A stretch of DNA of 64,000 bases. Origin: JABMQB01 sp963666575 (GTDB taxonomy: Bacteria; Bacteroidota; Bacteroidia; Bacteroidales; Prolixibacteraceae). Location of the stretch: positions 1-64,000 of the forward strand of contig CAXXYG010000003.1 in assembly GCA_963666575.2 (NCBI GenBank). Direction: 5' to 3'. This document shows, piece after piece, positions 32,448-40,608 of this stretch. The notes under the pieces are model-generated. The model saw nothing but the letters and a program-made list of their open reading frames with translations. It searched no databases and was not told the origin of the DNA. A program made the translations under genes and the position numbers. Each line of letters begins with the position of its first letter. The first letter of the stretch is position 1.

Positions 32448-34559
32448 CTATAATAATTCAGTTCTACCTTGAACTTCTTCCAGCACTTTTAGTGCCAATG
32501 CACGAGGTACTTCTTCATAATGGCTAAATTCCATTGATGAAGTTGCCCTTCCTGATGAAAGTGTTCTAAGGACCGTTACATATCCAAATTGTTCTGATAA
32601 TGGAACTTTGGCATTTATTACACGAGCTCCTGATTTTTCCTCCATCCCGGAAATACTACCACGACGGCGGTTCAAATCACCAATAATATCACCCATGTAT
32701 TCTTCAGGGGTTACAATTTCGACCTTCATAATAGGTTCCAAAAGTTTAGGGCCTGCGCCTTTGGCAGCAGTTTTAAATGCCTGCCTGGCACAAATCTCAA
32801 ACGATAATTGATCGGAGTCAACAGCATGGTATGAACCATCGCTGATAGTTACTTTTAAACTATCGACACGGAAACCAGCCAATGGGCCATTATTCATTGC
32901 CGTTTCAAAACCTTTCTGGACCGATGGAATATATTCTTTCGGAACGTTTCCACCTTTTACTTTATCAATAAATTCTAATCCAGGTACTCCATTTTCGCGA
33001 GGGCCTACTTCAACACTGATATCCGCAAATTTTCCACGCCCACCAGATTGTTTTTTAAAGACTTCGCGAAATGCAACAGATTTACTGAAAGCTTCTTTGT
33101 AAGCTACCTGAGGTTTTCCCTGGTTACATTCAACTTTAAACTCACGTTTTAAGCGGTCAACAAGGATTTCAAGGTGAAGTTCACCCATTCCCCTAATAAC
33201 AGTTTGCCCTGAATCAATATCAGTATTCACCTGGAATGTAGGATCTTCTTCAGCCAATTTGGCCAAACCATTTCCTAAACGGTCAAGGTCTTTTTGAGAT
33301 TTTGGTTCAATTGAAATTCCAATTACAGGTTCAGGGAAAGTCATACTTTCCAGAGTAATTGGGTGTTTTGCATCACAAAGCGTATCGCCTGTACGGATAT
33401 CTTTAAAACCAACTGCAGCACAAATATCACCCGCTTCGATTACATCGATTGCGTTTTGTTTGTTTGAATGCATTTGGTATAAACGTGAAATACGTTCTTT
33501 TTTTCCTGTACGGGAATTATAAACCTGAGAACCGGCAGGTAATTTACCTGAATAAACTCTCATGTAACACAACCGTCCCACAAATGGGTCGGTGGCAATT
33601 TTAAATGCCAATGCAGCAAATGGTTCATCTGAATTAGCGGTACGAGTAAGTTCTTCATCTGTACCTGGTTCTGTTCCTTTAATTTCGCCTTTATCAAGCG
33701 GGCTTGGAAGGAAGGCACATACAGCATCAAGCAATCGTTGAACACCTTTATTTTTAAAGGCTGAACCACACATCATTGGTATAATTACACCTTGAATAGT
33801 AGCTGTACGAATTACCGCATACATCTCTTCTTTTGTAATTGAATCAGGATCTTCGAAATAACGTTCTAAAAGAGCATCATCAACCTCGGCCAATGATTCA
33901 ACTAATTTTCCTCGCCATTCTTCAGCCTGTTCAACCAAATCAGCTGGAATTTCTTCCAACGAATAGTTGGTTCCTAATTCCTGGTCTTCGTGCCAGCGTA
34001 TTGCTTTCATTTCAACCAGGTCAATTACACCTTCGAATTTTTCTTCAGCACCAATTGGTATTTGAAGAGGAACAGGATTGGCACCTAATTTTTCTTTTAC
34101 ATCGCTGTAAACTCTGAAAAAATCGGCACCTGAGCGGTCCATTTTATTTACAAATGCAATACGTGGAACGCCATATTTTTCGGCTTGGCGCCAAACAGTT
34201 TCTGACTGAGCTTCAACTCCGCCAACAGCACAAAAAAGTGCAACTGTACCATCAAGAATACGCAAAGAACGTTCAACTTCAACAGTGAAATCAACGTGCC
34301 CAGGAGTATCTATGATATTAATTTTATGTTCTGTATTTTCGTATTTCCAAAAAGTAGTTGTAGCAGCTGAAGTAATTGTAATACCTCTTTCTTGTTCCTG
34401 CTCCATCCAGTCCATGGTGGCAGCACCATCATGAACTTCTCCAATCCGATGCGTTATTCCTGTATAATAAAGAACCCGCTCGGTAGTGGTCGTTTTACCG
34501 GCATCGATGTGCGCCATGATGCCTATGTTTCTTGTATATTTTAGATCTTGCTTAGCCAT
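32448..34559 (-). CDS. fusA: elongation factor G (canonical)
   Basis: The 703-residue translocase GTPase. All G motifs are standard: AHIDAGKTTTTER (P-loop), ERGITITSAATT (switch I), DTPGHVDF (switch II with the catalytic His) and NKMDRSGADF (G4). Domains II-V follow to the C-terminus. This is the housekeeping EF-G of the str operon and a useful contrast to the divergent paralogue at 48632-50788. Confidence 0.98.
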   Translation of the reverse strand: MAKQDLKYTRNIGIMAHIDAGKTTTTERVLYYTGITHRIGEVHDGAATMDWMEQEQERGITITSAATTTFWKYENTEHKINIIDTPGHVDFTVEVERSLRILDGTVALFCAVGGVEAQSETVWRQAEKYGVPRIAFVNKMDRSGADFFRVYSDVKEKLGANPVPLQIPIGAEEKFEGVIDLVEMKAIRWHEDQELGTNYSLEEIPADLVEQAEEWRGKLVESLAEVDDALLERYFEDPDSITKEEMYAVIRTATIQGVIIPMMCGSAFKNKGVQRLLDAVCAFLPSPLDKGEIKGTEPGTDEELTRTANSDEPFAALAFKIATDPFVGRLCYMRVYSGKLPAGSQVYNSRTGKKERISRLYQMHSNKQNAIDVIEAGDICAAVGFKDIRTGDTLCDAKHPITLESMTFPEPVIGISIEPKSQKDLDRLGNGLAKLAEEDPTFQVNTDIDSGQTVIRGMGELHLEILVDRLKREFKVECNQGKPQVAYKEAFSKSVAFREVFKKQSGGRGKFADISVEVGPRENGVPGLEFIDKVKGGNVPKEYIPSVQKGFETAMNNGPLAGFRVDSLKVTISDGSYHAVDSDQLSFEICARQAFKTAAKGAGPKLLEPIMKVEIVTPEEYMGDIIGDLNRRRGSISGMEEKSGARVINAKVPLSEQFGYVTVLRTLSSGRATSSMEFSHYEEVPRALALKVLEEVQGRTELL

Positions 34560-34615
34560 TCTTTCCCTAATTTTCTTACCTTTTCTAAACTAAACTATAA
34601 TTATAAATTTCTAAA

Positions 34616-35092
34616 CTAAAATCTAAAATGTGCAAATGCCCGGTTGGCTTCAGCCATACGGTGAGTATCCTCTTTTTTCTTGAATGCGCCACCTTCTTCA
34701 TTAAATGCAGCAACAATTTCGGCAGACAATTTATCAGACATTGATTTACCGGAACGTTTACGTGCAAAAATAATAAGGTTCTTCATCGAGATAGCATTTT
34801 TCCTTTCGGGACGAATTTCCATAGGAACCTGAAAAGTTGCTCCCCCTACTCTACGGCTTTTCACCTCAACAGCAGGAGTAATATTTTCAAGTGCTTTTTT
34901 CCAAACATCTAAAGGAGCCAATTCAGTTTCTTTTACTCTTTTTTCAACTAATTCAAGAGTATCATAGAAGATTGTATAAGCTATAGATTTTTTACCGTCG
35001 ACCATAAGGTCATTCACAAACCTTGTAACCAAGGTGTCGTTAAATTTTGGATCGGGCAACAGATGCCTCTTCTTCGGTTTCGATTTTCTCAT
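34616..35092 (-). CDS. rpsG: ribosomal protein S7
   Basis: A 158-residue head assembly protein; MRKSKPKKRHLLPDPKFND at the start, RRVGGATFQVPMEIRPER and the final MAEANRAFAHFR are diagnostic. In E. coli S7 binds its own mRNA between rpsL and rpsG. Confidence 0.98.
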   Translation of the reverse strand: MRKSKPKKRHLLPDPKFNDTLVTRFVNDLMVDGKKSIAYTIFYDTLELVEKRVKETELAPLDVWKKALENITPAVEVKSRRVGGATFQVPMEIRPERKNAISMKNLIIFARKRSGKSMSDKLSAEIVAAFNEEGGAFKKKEDTHRMAEANRAFAHFRF

Positions 35093-35214
35093 TTTAATTT
35101 CAAATTAGCGTTATTTGAATTGGCTGCCCTAAAGGGTCTTCAGCTCTTCTCCGGAAGACGAAAAGATTGACTTACTCAACCAAACCACTAAACAAATAAC
35201 AGTTTTTACTTAAT
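35093..35214 (-). promoter_or_regulatory. rpsL-rpsG intercistronic leader with hairpin
   Basis: This 122-bp gap is the longest inside the superoperon. It contains GTCTTC (35136-35141) facing GAAGAC (35154-35159), plus overlapping CTTCTCCGGAAG, so a stem-loop can form. By analogy with E. coli it may be the S7 autoregulatory site; this is inference from position. Confidence 0.35.
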
Positions 35215-35595
35215 TTACTTTTTTACTTTTGGGCGCTTAGCACCATACTTCGAACGGCGTTGTAAACGTCCTTCAACACCTGCAGTATCCAAAGCACCAC
35301 GAATAAGGTGGTAACGGACACCTGGTAAATCTTTCACCCTACCTCCACGTACAAGTACAATAGAGTGTTCCTGAAGGTTGTGGCCTTCACCCGGGATGTA
35401 TGCATTTACTTCTTTCCCATTTGTAAGCCTTACCCTTGCAACTTTACGCATTGCAGAGTTAGGTTTTTTAGGAGTAGTAGTGTAAACGCGCACACATACA
35501 CCACGGCGTTGTGGGCATGAGTCTAAAGCTGGAGATTTGCTTTTCTCAACTTTAGTTTGTCTTCCTTTTCTAACTAACTGTTGAATCGTTGGCAT
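35215..35595 (-). CDS. rpsL: ribosomal protein S12
   Basis: A 126-residue decoding-centre protein and first gene of the superoperon. MPTIQQLVRKGRQ at the start; TTPKKPNSAMRKVARVRL carries the lysine usually mutated in streptomycin resistance, still Lys here, and GGRVKDLPGVRYHLIRG carries the second, also wild type. Confidence 0.98.
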   Translation of the reverse strand: MPTIQQLVRKGRQTKVEKSKSPALDSCPQRRGVCVRVYTTTPKKPNSAMRKVARVRLTNGKEVNAYIPGEGHNLQEHSIVLVRGGRVKDLPGVRYHLIRGALDTAGVEGRLQRRSKYGAKRPKVKK

Positions 35596-35651
35596 AAATA
35601 CCTTTTTTTATTTTAATTATATATTATTTAAATATTTCCAAAAACGGATTG

Positions 35652-35659
35652 CAAAAGTA
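35652..35659 (-). promoter_or_regulatory. proximal candidate -7 element upstream of rpsL
   Basis: CAAAAGTA, which is TACTTTTG on the minus strand, fits TAnnTTTG but lacks a spaced TTG. It repeats the GCAAAAGTA of the distal site 76 bp away. Confidence 0.35.
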
Positions 35660-35727
35660 TCCTTATTTTTTGAAAAAACCATAGATTTCCGGGGCAATTT
35701 CGCATACCACCCCCTAAAATCGGCTCG

Positions 35728-35756
35728 CAAAAGTACTAATTTTCAGAAATAAACAA
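35728..35756 (-). promoter_or_regulatory. distal candidate promoter of the ribosomal superoperon
   Basis: On the minus strand TTG (35754-35756), 18 bases, TACTTTTG (35728-35735): a near-consensus Bacteroidota promoter 133 bp upstream of the rpsL start codon. The intergenic gap (35596-35882) shows no gene. Confidence 0.5.
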
Positions 35757-35882
35757 CATCTTTTATAAAAAAAGATCGAAAAAAACAGATAAATTAAGAA
35801 TGGAATATTCAGATTGTATCAGATACGGGTTATACATTATAAAAAAGGTAATTTTTACCAATATGGCTAAAAAAGGCAAAAA

Positions 35883-37193
35883 CTATTCTTTATTGTTAAT
35901 TCGTTCTTTCCACAACGACTTTAAAGGATTAAAAAACCGTTGAATTAATCTGAGTTTCTCTGTAATTATTTCGGCCTGGCCTACTACCTCATTTTGCATT
36001 TCAAGTGTCCGGCCATAATTGGTTACTAAACCGTCGGGGAATACTATTTCGGCCATATAAAAATTATCTTCAGGAATAATTGAGATATTTTTTACCACGC
36101 CATTTACCATTCCATATTCCATGTATGGATAATTATCAAATTTGACGTTTACATTCAGTCCTATTTTAACTTTCCCCGAACCCCTAACCGGTAATTGAAC
36201 TTTCCCAACCAAATCGCCAGGATTTTCAGGAATAATAGTTAAAACTTTATCGCCTTCTTTTACATTTTGTGTTTCGCTCCAAAACTTGTTAAATGTGACA
36301 GTCCCGTCGACCGGAGCTGTTAAAATATAATTTAGCTCCCATTCACTAACAGCGCCAATTAAATTATTATATGCTTCGTTTAATTCAAGTTCATTTGTTG
36401 TTTTCTGGTCCTGGTGATTTTTTTCATTCTCAATGATTTTCTGGTCGAGTTCAATAATTCGTAACTGCATTTCGGCCAAAGAAGACCGGACACCTTCAAA
36501 CTCATATTTTTTCTTTAGCATTTCCGATTTTGATTTTTCAAAATCCTTTGACGAAATAATACTGTTTGAAAACAAGGACGAATCGCGCCGAAACTGTTTA
36601 TTGGCTAATTCAAAATCGTTGTTTAAAATATCTTTTTGAGTCCATAGCCGCTCATAATATATGCGCGACATTTTTTTCTGGTCATCCAACGATTTATTTA
36701 GGCGTGGGTAATAATCGAGTTCTAAAAAATTAAGGTAATCGTTATATTTTTTTATGAATGTTGAATAAACTCCCTGAATAGCCCCCATCCTTAATCCTTT
36801 GTCGAAGACTACCATATTATTAATGTCGTAATCGATAAAAAAAGAACTAATGCCAGCAAGCCCATTTTTAAGTTTCAGAATATTTTCATAACTGGCCGGA
36901 TTTTCAATCTGCGCTATTATTGTTCCCGCTTTAACCTGTTGGTTATCCTCAACCAATAACTTTTCGATTTTACCGGTAGCACGGGCAATTATTATTGCCG
37001 GTGGCCTTTCGGTTGTTACCACAATTTTTGACCTGATAATATCGGGGTACCGAAATAGCCAACTTCCGATTAGAATAAGAATAAAAACCACAAAAATGGC
37101 AGCAACTCCATAACGGATCAACCGCGAAGGTACACCTCCAAGTATTTCCTGAACTTCGTTGCTTCTGATTTCTATTTGTTTTTTTTCATCCAT
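35883..37193 (-). CDS. HlyD-family periplasmic adaptor of ABC exporter
   Basis: A 436-residue membrane-fusion protein. One transmembrane helix near the N-terminus (about 30-52, VAAIFVVFILILIGSWLF), a barrel-sandwich lipoyl-like half (IIARATGKIEKLLVEDNQQV, residues about 68-95), a long coiled coil (about 130-270, rich in Lys/Glu/Leu), the second lipoyl half (LTAPVDGTVTFNKF) and a beta-barrel end. It links the inner-membrane exporter to an outer-membrane channel. It starts 12 bp after the C39 ABC exporter gene, so the two form one operon. No TolC-like channel is in view. Confidence 0.92.
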   Translation of the reverse strand: MDEKKQIEIRSNEVQEILGGVPSRLIRYGVAAIFVVFILILIGSWLFRYPDIIRSKIVVTTERPPAIIIARATGKIEKLLVEDNQQVKAGTIIAQIENPASYENILKLKNGLAGISSFFIDYDINNMVVFDKGLRMGAIQGVYSTFIKKYNDYLNFLELDYYPRLNKSLDDQKKMSRIYYERLWTQKDILNNDFELANKQFRRDSSLFSNSIISSKDFEKSKSEMLKKKYEFEGVRSSLAEMQLRIIELDQKIIENEKNHQDQKTTNELELNEAYNNLIGAVSEWELNYILTAPVDGTVTFNKFWSETQNVKEGDKVLTIIPENPGDLVGKVQLPVRGSGKVKIGLNVNVKFDNYPYMEYGMVNGVVKNISIIPEDNFYMAEIVFPDGLVTNYGRTLEMQNEVVGQAEIITEKLRLIQRFFNPLKSLWKERINNKE

Positions 37194-37205
37194 AATTATA
37201 AAAAA

Positions 37206-39395
37206 CTAGCTTCCTAATTCCAACTGGTCCTTTACCAAATGAAAATATTTACCTTTTAATTTTATCAAATCGGTATGTTTTCCACGTTCCACAATTTCGC
37301 CATTATCGAGAACAATAATTTGCCCGGCATTTTTAACGGTACTTAACCGGTGTGCAACCACAACAACAGTTTTCCCTTTAGTAATGGTTTCCATGTTGTG
37401 CATTATCACTTTTTCGTTATTTGCATCGAGGGCGTTGGTCGCTTCGTCGAAAAACAGGTAATCCGGATTTTTATAAATGGCACGGGCAATTAAAATACGC
37501 TGTTTCTGCCCCTGGCTAATCCCAACACCTTCTTGCCCAATTTTAGTATTGTACCCCAAAGGCAATTTTTCAACATAATCCTGAATGTTGGACATTTGCA
37601 CTGCATTTAGCAACTTTTTTTTATCGATACCCGATGAAGTTACAGCAATATTACGCGCAATGGTGTCGGAAAACAAATAACCATCTTGCAATACCACTCC
37701 ACAACTCTGCCGCCACAATTTTTTCGATACATTATTAAGGCGTATGCCTCCAATTTTTATTTCGCCTTCTCCCGGATCGTAAAATCCAAGCAACAATTTA
37801 ACCAGTGTTGTTTTACCACTGCCACTCATTCCAACAATAGCAGTTGTTTCGTTGGCTTTAATCTCTAAATCAATATTTTTCAGAACCATTGGAGACCGTG
37901 GCCCCTCGTATTGAAACGAGAGATTTGATATCGATATTGATTTATTTTCGGGAAGCATGGTTGCTTTGGCCACATCGGGTTTTTCCTCGTCTTCTTTTTC
38001 ATGAATTTCGCTTAAACGCTCAAGGCTTATCTTAGCATCCTGTGCAAAATGCATAAAAAGTATGAGCTGTTTCAACGGGCTGTTTAATTGGCCTAAAATA
38101 TACATTATAGCCATCATCATTCCCAATGTAATATTGCCACTAATAACTGAAGTGGCAGCAATTATGGTGATAAAAATATTTTTTGTTTCGTTGATAAAAA
38201 CCGAACCGGCATCCTGATATTGCTCCAATGCCAACCCTTTTACATTTACCCTGAATAGTTTAGCCTGAATCCGTTCCCATTCCCACCGTTTTTCTTTTTC
38301 GTAGTTGTTCAGTTTTATTTCCTGCATGCCCTGAATCAACTGAATAATTTTACTTTGATTGTCGGAAAGTTGGGCGAATCGTTTATAATCGAGCACACGG
38401 CGTTTTTTCATGAATATATAAACCCACAAAAAATAGAGGACCGAGCCTGTTATAAAAATCAGGAAAATGGTGGTTGAATAAATAGCCAGGACGATGGCAA
38501 AAATAATCAGGCTAAACATTGAGAATAATACGCTCAGCGATTGGGCTGTTAAAAACCGTTCGACCCGCTGGTGGTCTTCAATACGCTGGAGAATATCGCC
38601 CACCATTTTTGTATCGAAAAAGCCAAGAGGCAATTTCATCATTTTAGCCAGAAAATCGGAGATGATGGAAATATTAATACGTGTACTAATATGTAGTAAA
38701 ATCCATGACCGGAGGAAATCGACAGCCATGCGGCTAATAAATAAAACCAACTGAGCGATCAATACCAGATAAATAAAGTTGATATCTTGGTTATTAATAC
38801 CAATATCGACCACGCTTTGGGTTAAAAATGGCAGTATCAATTGAATAATACTCCCCAATAAAAAACCCAATAAAAGTTGTGTTACCAGCTTACGGTATGG
38901 ACGGAGGTAATTAAACAAAAAGTTAAAACCTTTACGGTTAACTTTTTCGTCTTCGTTTTTATAAAACTCAGGAGTAGGTTCCAATAAGAGGCAAATTCCT
39001 TTTTGTTCACCCTTTGAAACGGTAGCCAGCCAATGGTCTTTAAATTCGGTTTCGGAGTAACTCACCAATCCAAAAGCCGGATCGGCCACGTATATTTTTT
39101 TCTTTTTAACTTTGTGAACCACCACAAAATGCTCCTGGTCCCAATGAACAATACAAGGCAATGGAGCTTCTTTTATCAATTGCTCCCATGAAACTCTCAC
39201 CCCCATTGTTCTAATACCAACCGATTCGGCAGCATCGCTTATACCTAATAACGAAACTCCTTCGCGCGAAATAGAAGAACGTTCGCGCAGGTCGTCGGCT
39301 GAGAAGGTTTTACCATAATATTTGGCAATCATCCGCAGGCACGTAGGGCCGCAGTCCATTGCATCGAGTTGCCTAAAAATTGGGAAACCGGGCAT
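37206..39395 (-). CDS. C39-peptidase-containing ABC exporter (PCAT type)
   Basis: A 729-residue transporter that cleaves a leader peptide, usually at a double glycine, and exports the product. Peptidase C39 domain (about 1-135): catalytic Cys15 in DAMDCGPTCLRM, the His in HFVVVHKV and Asp in YVADPAFG, with Gln9 for the oxyanion hole. ABC transmembrane domain with six helices (about 160-450). Nucleotide-binding domain: Walker A GMSGSGKTT from residue 522, signature GISQGQKQRI, Walker B YLFFDEATNALD, and the H-loop VVAHRLS. All catalytic residues are intact. Forms an operon with the HlyD gene. No precursor peptide with a GG leader was found next to it. Confidence 0.95.
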   Translation of the reverse strand: MPGFPIFRQLDAMDCGPTCLRMIAKYYGKTFSADDLRERSSISREGVSLLGISDAAESVGIRTMGVRVSWEQLIKEAPLPCIVHWDQEHFVVVHKVKKKKIYVADPAFGLVSYSETEFKDHWLATVSKGEQKGICLLLEPTPEFYKNEDEKVNRKGFNFLFNYLRPYRKLVTQLLLGFLLGSIIQLILPFLTQSVVDIGINNQDINFIYLVLIAQLVLFISRMAVDFLRSWILLHISTRINISIISDFLAKMMKLPLGFFDTKMVGDILQRIEDHQRVERFLTAQSLSVLFSMFSLIIFAIVLAIYSTTIFLIFITGSVLYFLWVYIFMKKRRVLDYKRFAQLSDNQSKIIQLIQGMQEIKLNNYEKEKRWEWERIQAKLFRVNVKGLALEQYQDAGSVFINETKNIFITIIAATSVISGNITLGMMMAIMYILGQLNSPLKQLILFMHFAQDAKISLERLSEIHEKEDEEKPDVAKATMLPENKSISISNLSFQYEGPRSPMVLKNIDLEIKANETTAIVGMSGSGKTTLVKLLLGFYDPGEGEIKIGGIRLNNVSKKLWRQSCGVVLQDGYLFSDTIARNIAVTSSGIDKKKLLNAVQMSNIQDYVEKLPLGYNTKIGQEGVGISQGQKQRILIARAIYKNPDYLFFDEATNALDANNEKVIMHNMETITKGKTVVVVAHRLSTVKNAGQIIVLDNGEIVERGKHTDLIKLKGKYFHLVKDQLELGS

Positions 39396-39868
39396 GTAAC
39401 TATTATTTTAAACAAACTTAATGATTTGAATATGATTTTTGAGTTAAATACACCACAGGACCCGCGGACTTATCAACAACTATGTTTTGATTACTAGAAT
39501 AAACTAAATGTTTTTCCCACTTTAACATTTATTTCAGTTTTATAAGATCTGTTAAAAAAAATTATCCCCGGAAATGTTTTAGATTAAAAAAGTATAATTT
39601 TTGCTAAACTAATAATCTAACTATGAACTATTTCAACCCTTTCAGCAGATTTAACCATTTACTTATTGAGGTTTCAAAACAAAAAAAACGAAATACTCAT
39701 TTTGGAGTATTACCTGATTTAACTTAACTAAAAACTAATTAACAACGGTTAACACAAAATCTGTTTAAATAAGAGAACCTGTGCAAAAACTACTAAACAG
39801 GCCCGAATATTAAAAAGCAATCGGCTATTTAATTAACGATAAGGAATAAAAGGAGCGGGATAAATTAA
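39396..39868. other. divergent region between exporter operon and LytTR gene
   Basis: About 470 bp of AT-rich DNA. CAAACTTA at 39413-39420 is a minus-strand TAnnTTTG match 18 bases from the exporter start. One candidate small ORF lies at 39623-39727. A CCTGT...ACAGG inverted pair sits near 39779-39802. A good Shine-Dalgarno AAGGAG precedes the LytTR start by about 16 bases. Confidence 0.45.
39623..39727 (+). CDS. candidate 34-residue peptide of unknown function
   Basis: An ATG-to-TAA frame on the plus strand coding MNYFNPFSRFNHLLIEVSK and 15 more residues, ending GVLPDLT. The peptide is basic in the middle (SKQKKRN). It sits between the divergent exporter and the LytTR regulator, a place where precursors or signal peptides often occur, but it has no Gly-Gly leader, no convincing ribosome site and may be chance. 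Confidence 0.3.
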   Translation: MNYFNPFSRFNHLLIEVSKQKKRNTHFGVLPDLT

Positions 39869-40594
39869 ATGAAGTGTATTGTAATAGATAATAAAACAAA
39901 TTGCCAGAATCAATTGATTGAATACATCGAACGGATTCCATTTCTGGAGTTGGTAGCATGTTATTCAACCGTTTTTGAAGCGTATGAAGTATTGCGCTCT
40001 CAAAATATCGATCTCCTGTTTGTGGAAACAGATCTGCCCAAAGTTTCGGGTATCAATTTTATTAAAAGTATGGATAACAAACCTCTGTTTGTTTTTACAT
40101 CGAACAATGCAAATCTAGCCATCGAAGGATTTAACTTAAATGCGCTCGATTTTTTGTTAAAACCTTTTACTTTCGACCGTTTTTTTAAAGCTGCCAACAA
40201 AGCCCTCGAATTAAATACTTTAAAAACCAATACCATTAAAAAAGAAGCCATTGAAAACAATGGTGGTTCAAATGATTTTATACTCGTAAAATCAGATTAC
40301 AAAACCATAAAAATAAAACTGGATACCATTCTTTATGTGGAAGGATTAAAAGATTACATCAAAATTTTCACATCGCAAAACAGCAAACCGATTATTACTT
40401 TAAATTCATTAAAAAAAATACAGGATTACCTGCCACCCAAAAAATTCACACGCATTCACAAATCATTCATCATTTCGCTTGAGCATATAAATATTATAAA
40501 CAAAGCTCAGGTCATCATCAACGAAAAATACATTCCCATAGGCGAAAGTTACCGGAATCAATTTATGAGCGAGATGGAAAATCTGCGGTTGTAA
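39869..40594 (+). CDS. LytTR-family response regulator with degenerate phosphorylation site
   Basis: A 241-residue cytoplasmic regulator. Receiver-like domain (about 1-115) then LytTR DNA-binding domain (about 137-240; LVKSDYKTIKIKLDTILYVEGLKDY... FTRIHKSFIIS). In receivers the acceptor Asp is in DLLFLDxxMP; here it reads DLLFVETDLP, so position 53 is Glu. The acidic pocket that normally reads DDE is D-N-K (VIDNK), although the Lys of LLKPF is kept. Glu is often a phospho-Asp mimic, so the protein may be constitutively active or respond to binding partners. No histidine kinase is adjacent. It converges on the outer-membrane barrel gene, 14 bp apart. Confidence 0.9.
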   Translation: MKCIVIDNKTNCQNQLIEYIERIPFLELVACYSTVFEAYEVLRSQNIDLLFVETDLPKVSGINFIKSMDNKPLFVFTSNNANLAIEGFNLNALDFLLKPFTFDRFFKAANKALELNTLKTNTIKKEAIENNGGSNDFILVKSDYKTIKIKLDTILYVEGLKDYIKIFTSQNSKPIITLNSLKKIQDYLPPKKFTRIHKSFIISLEHINIINKAQVIINEKYIPIGESYRNQFMSEMENLRL

Positions 40595-40608
40595 ATTTCA
40601 CCCTGCCG

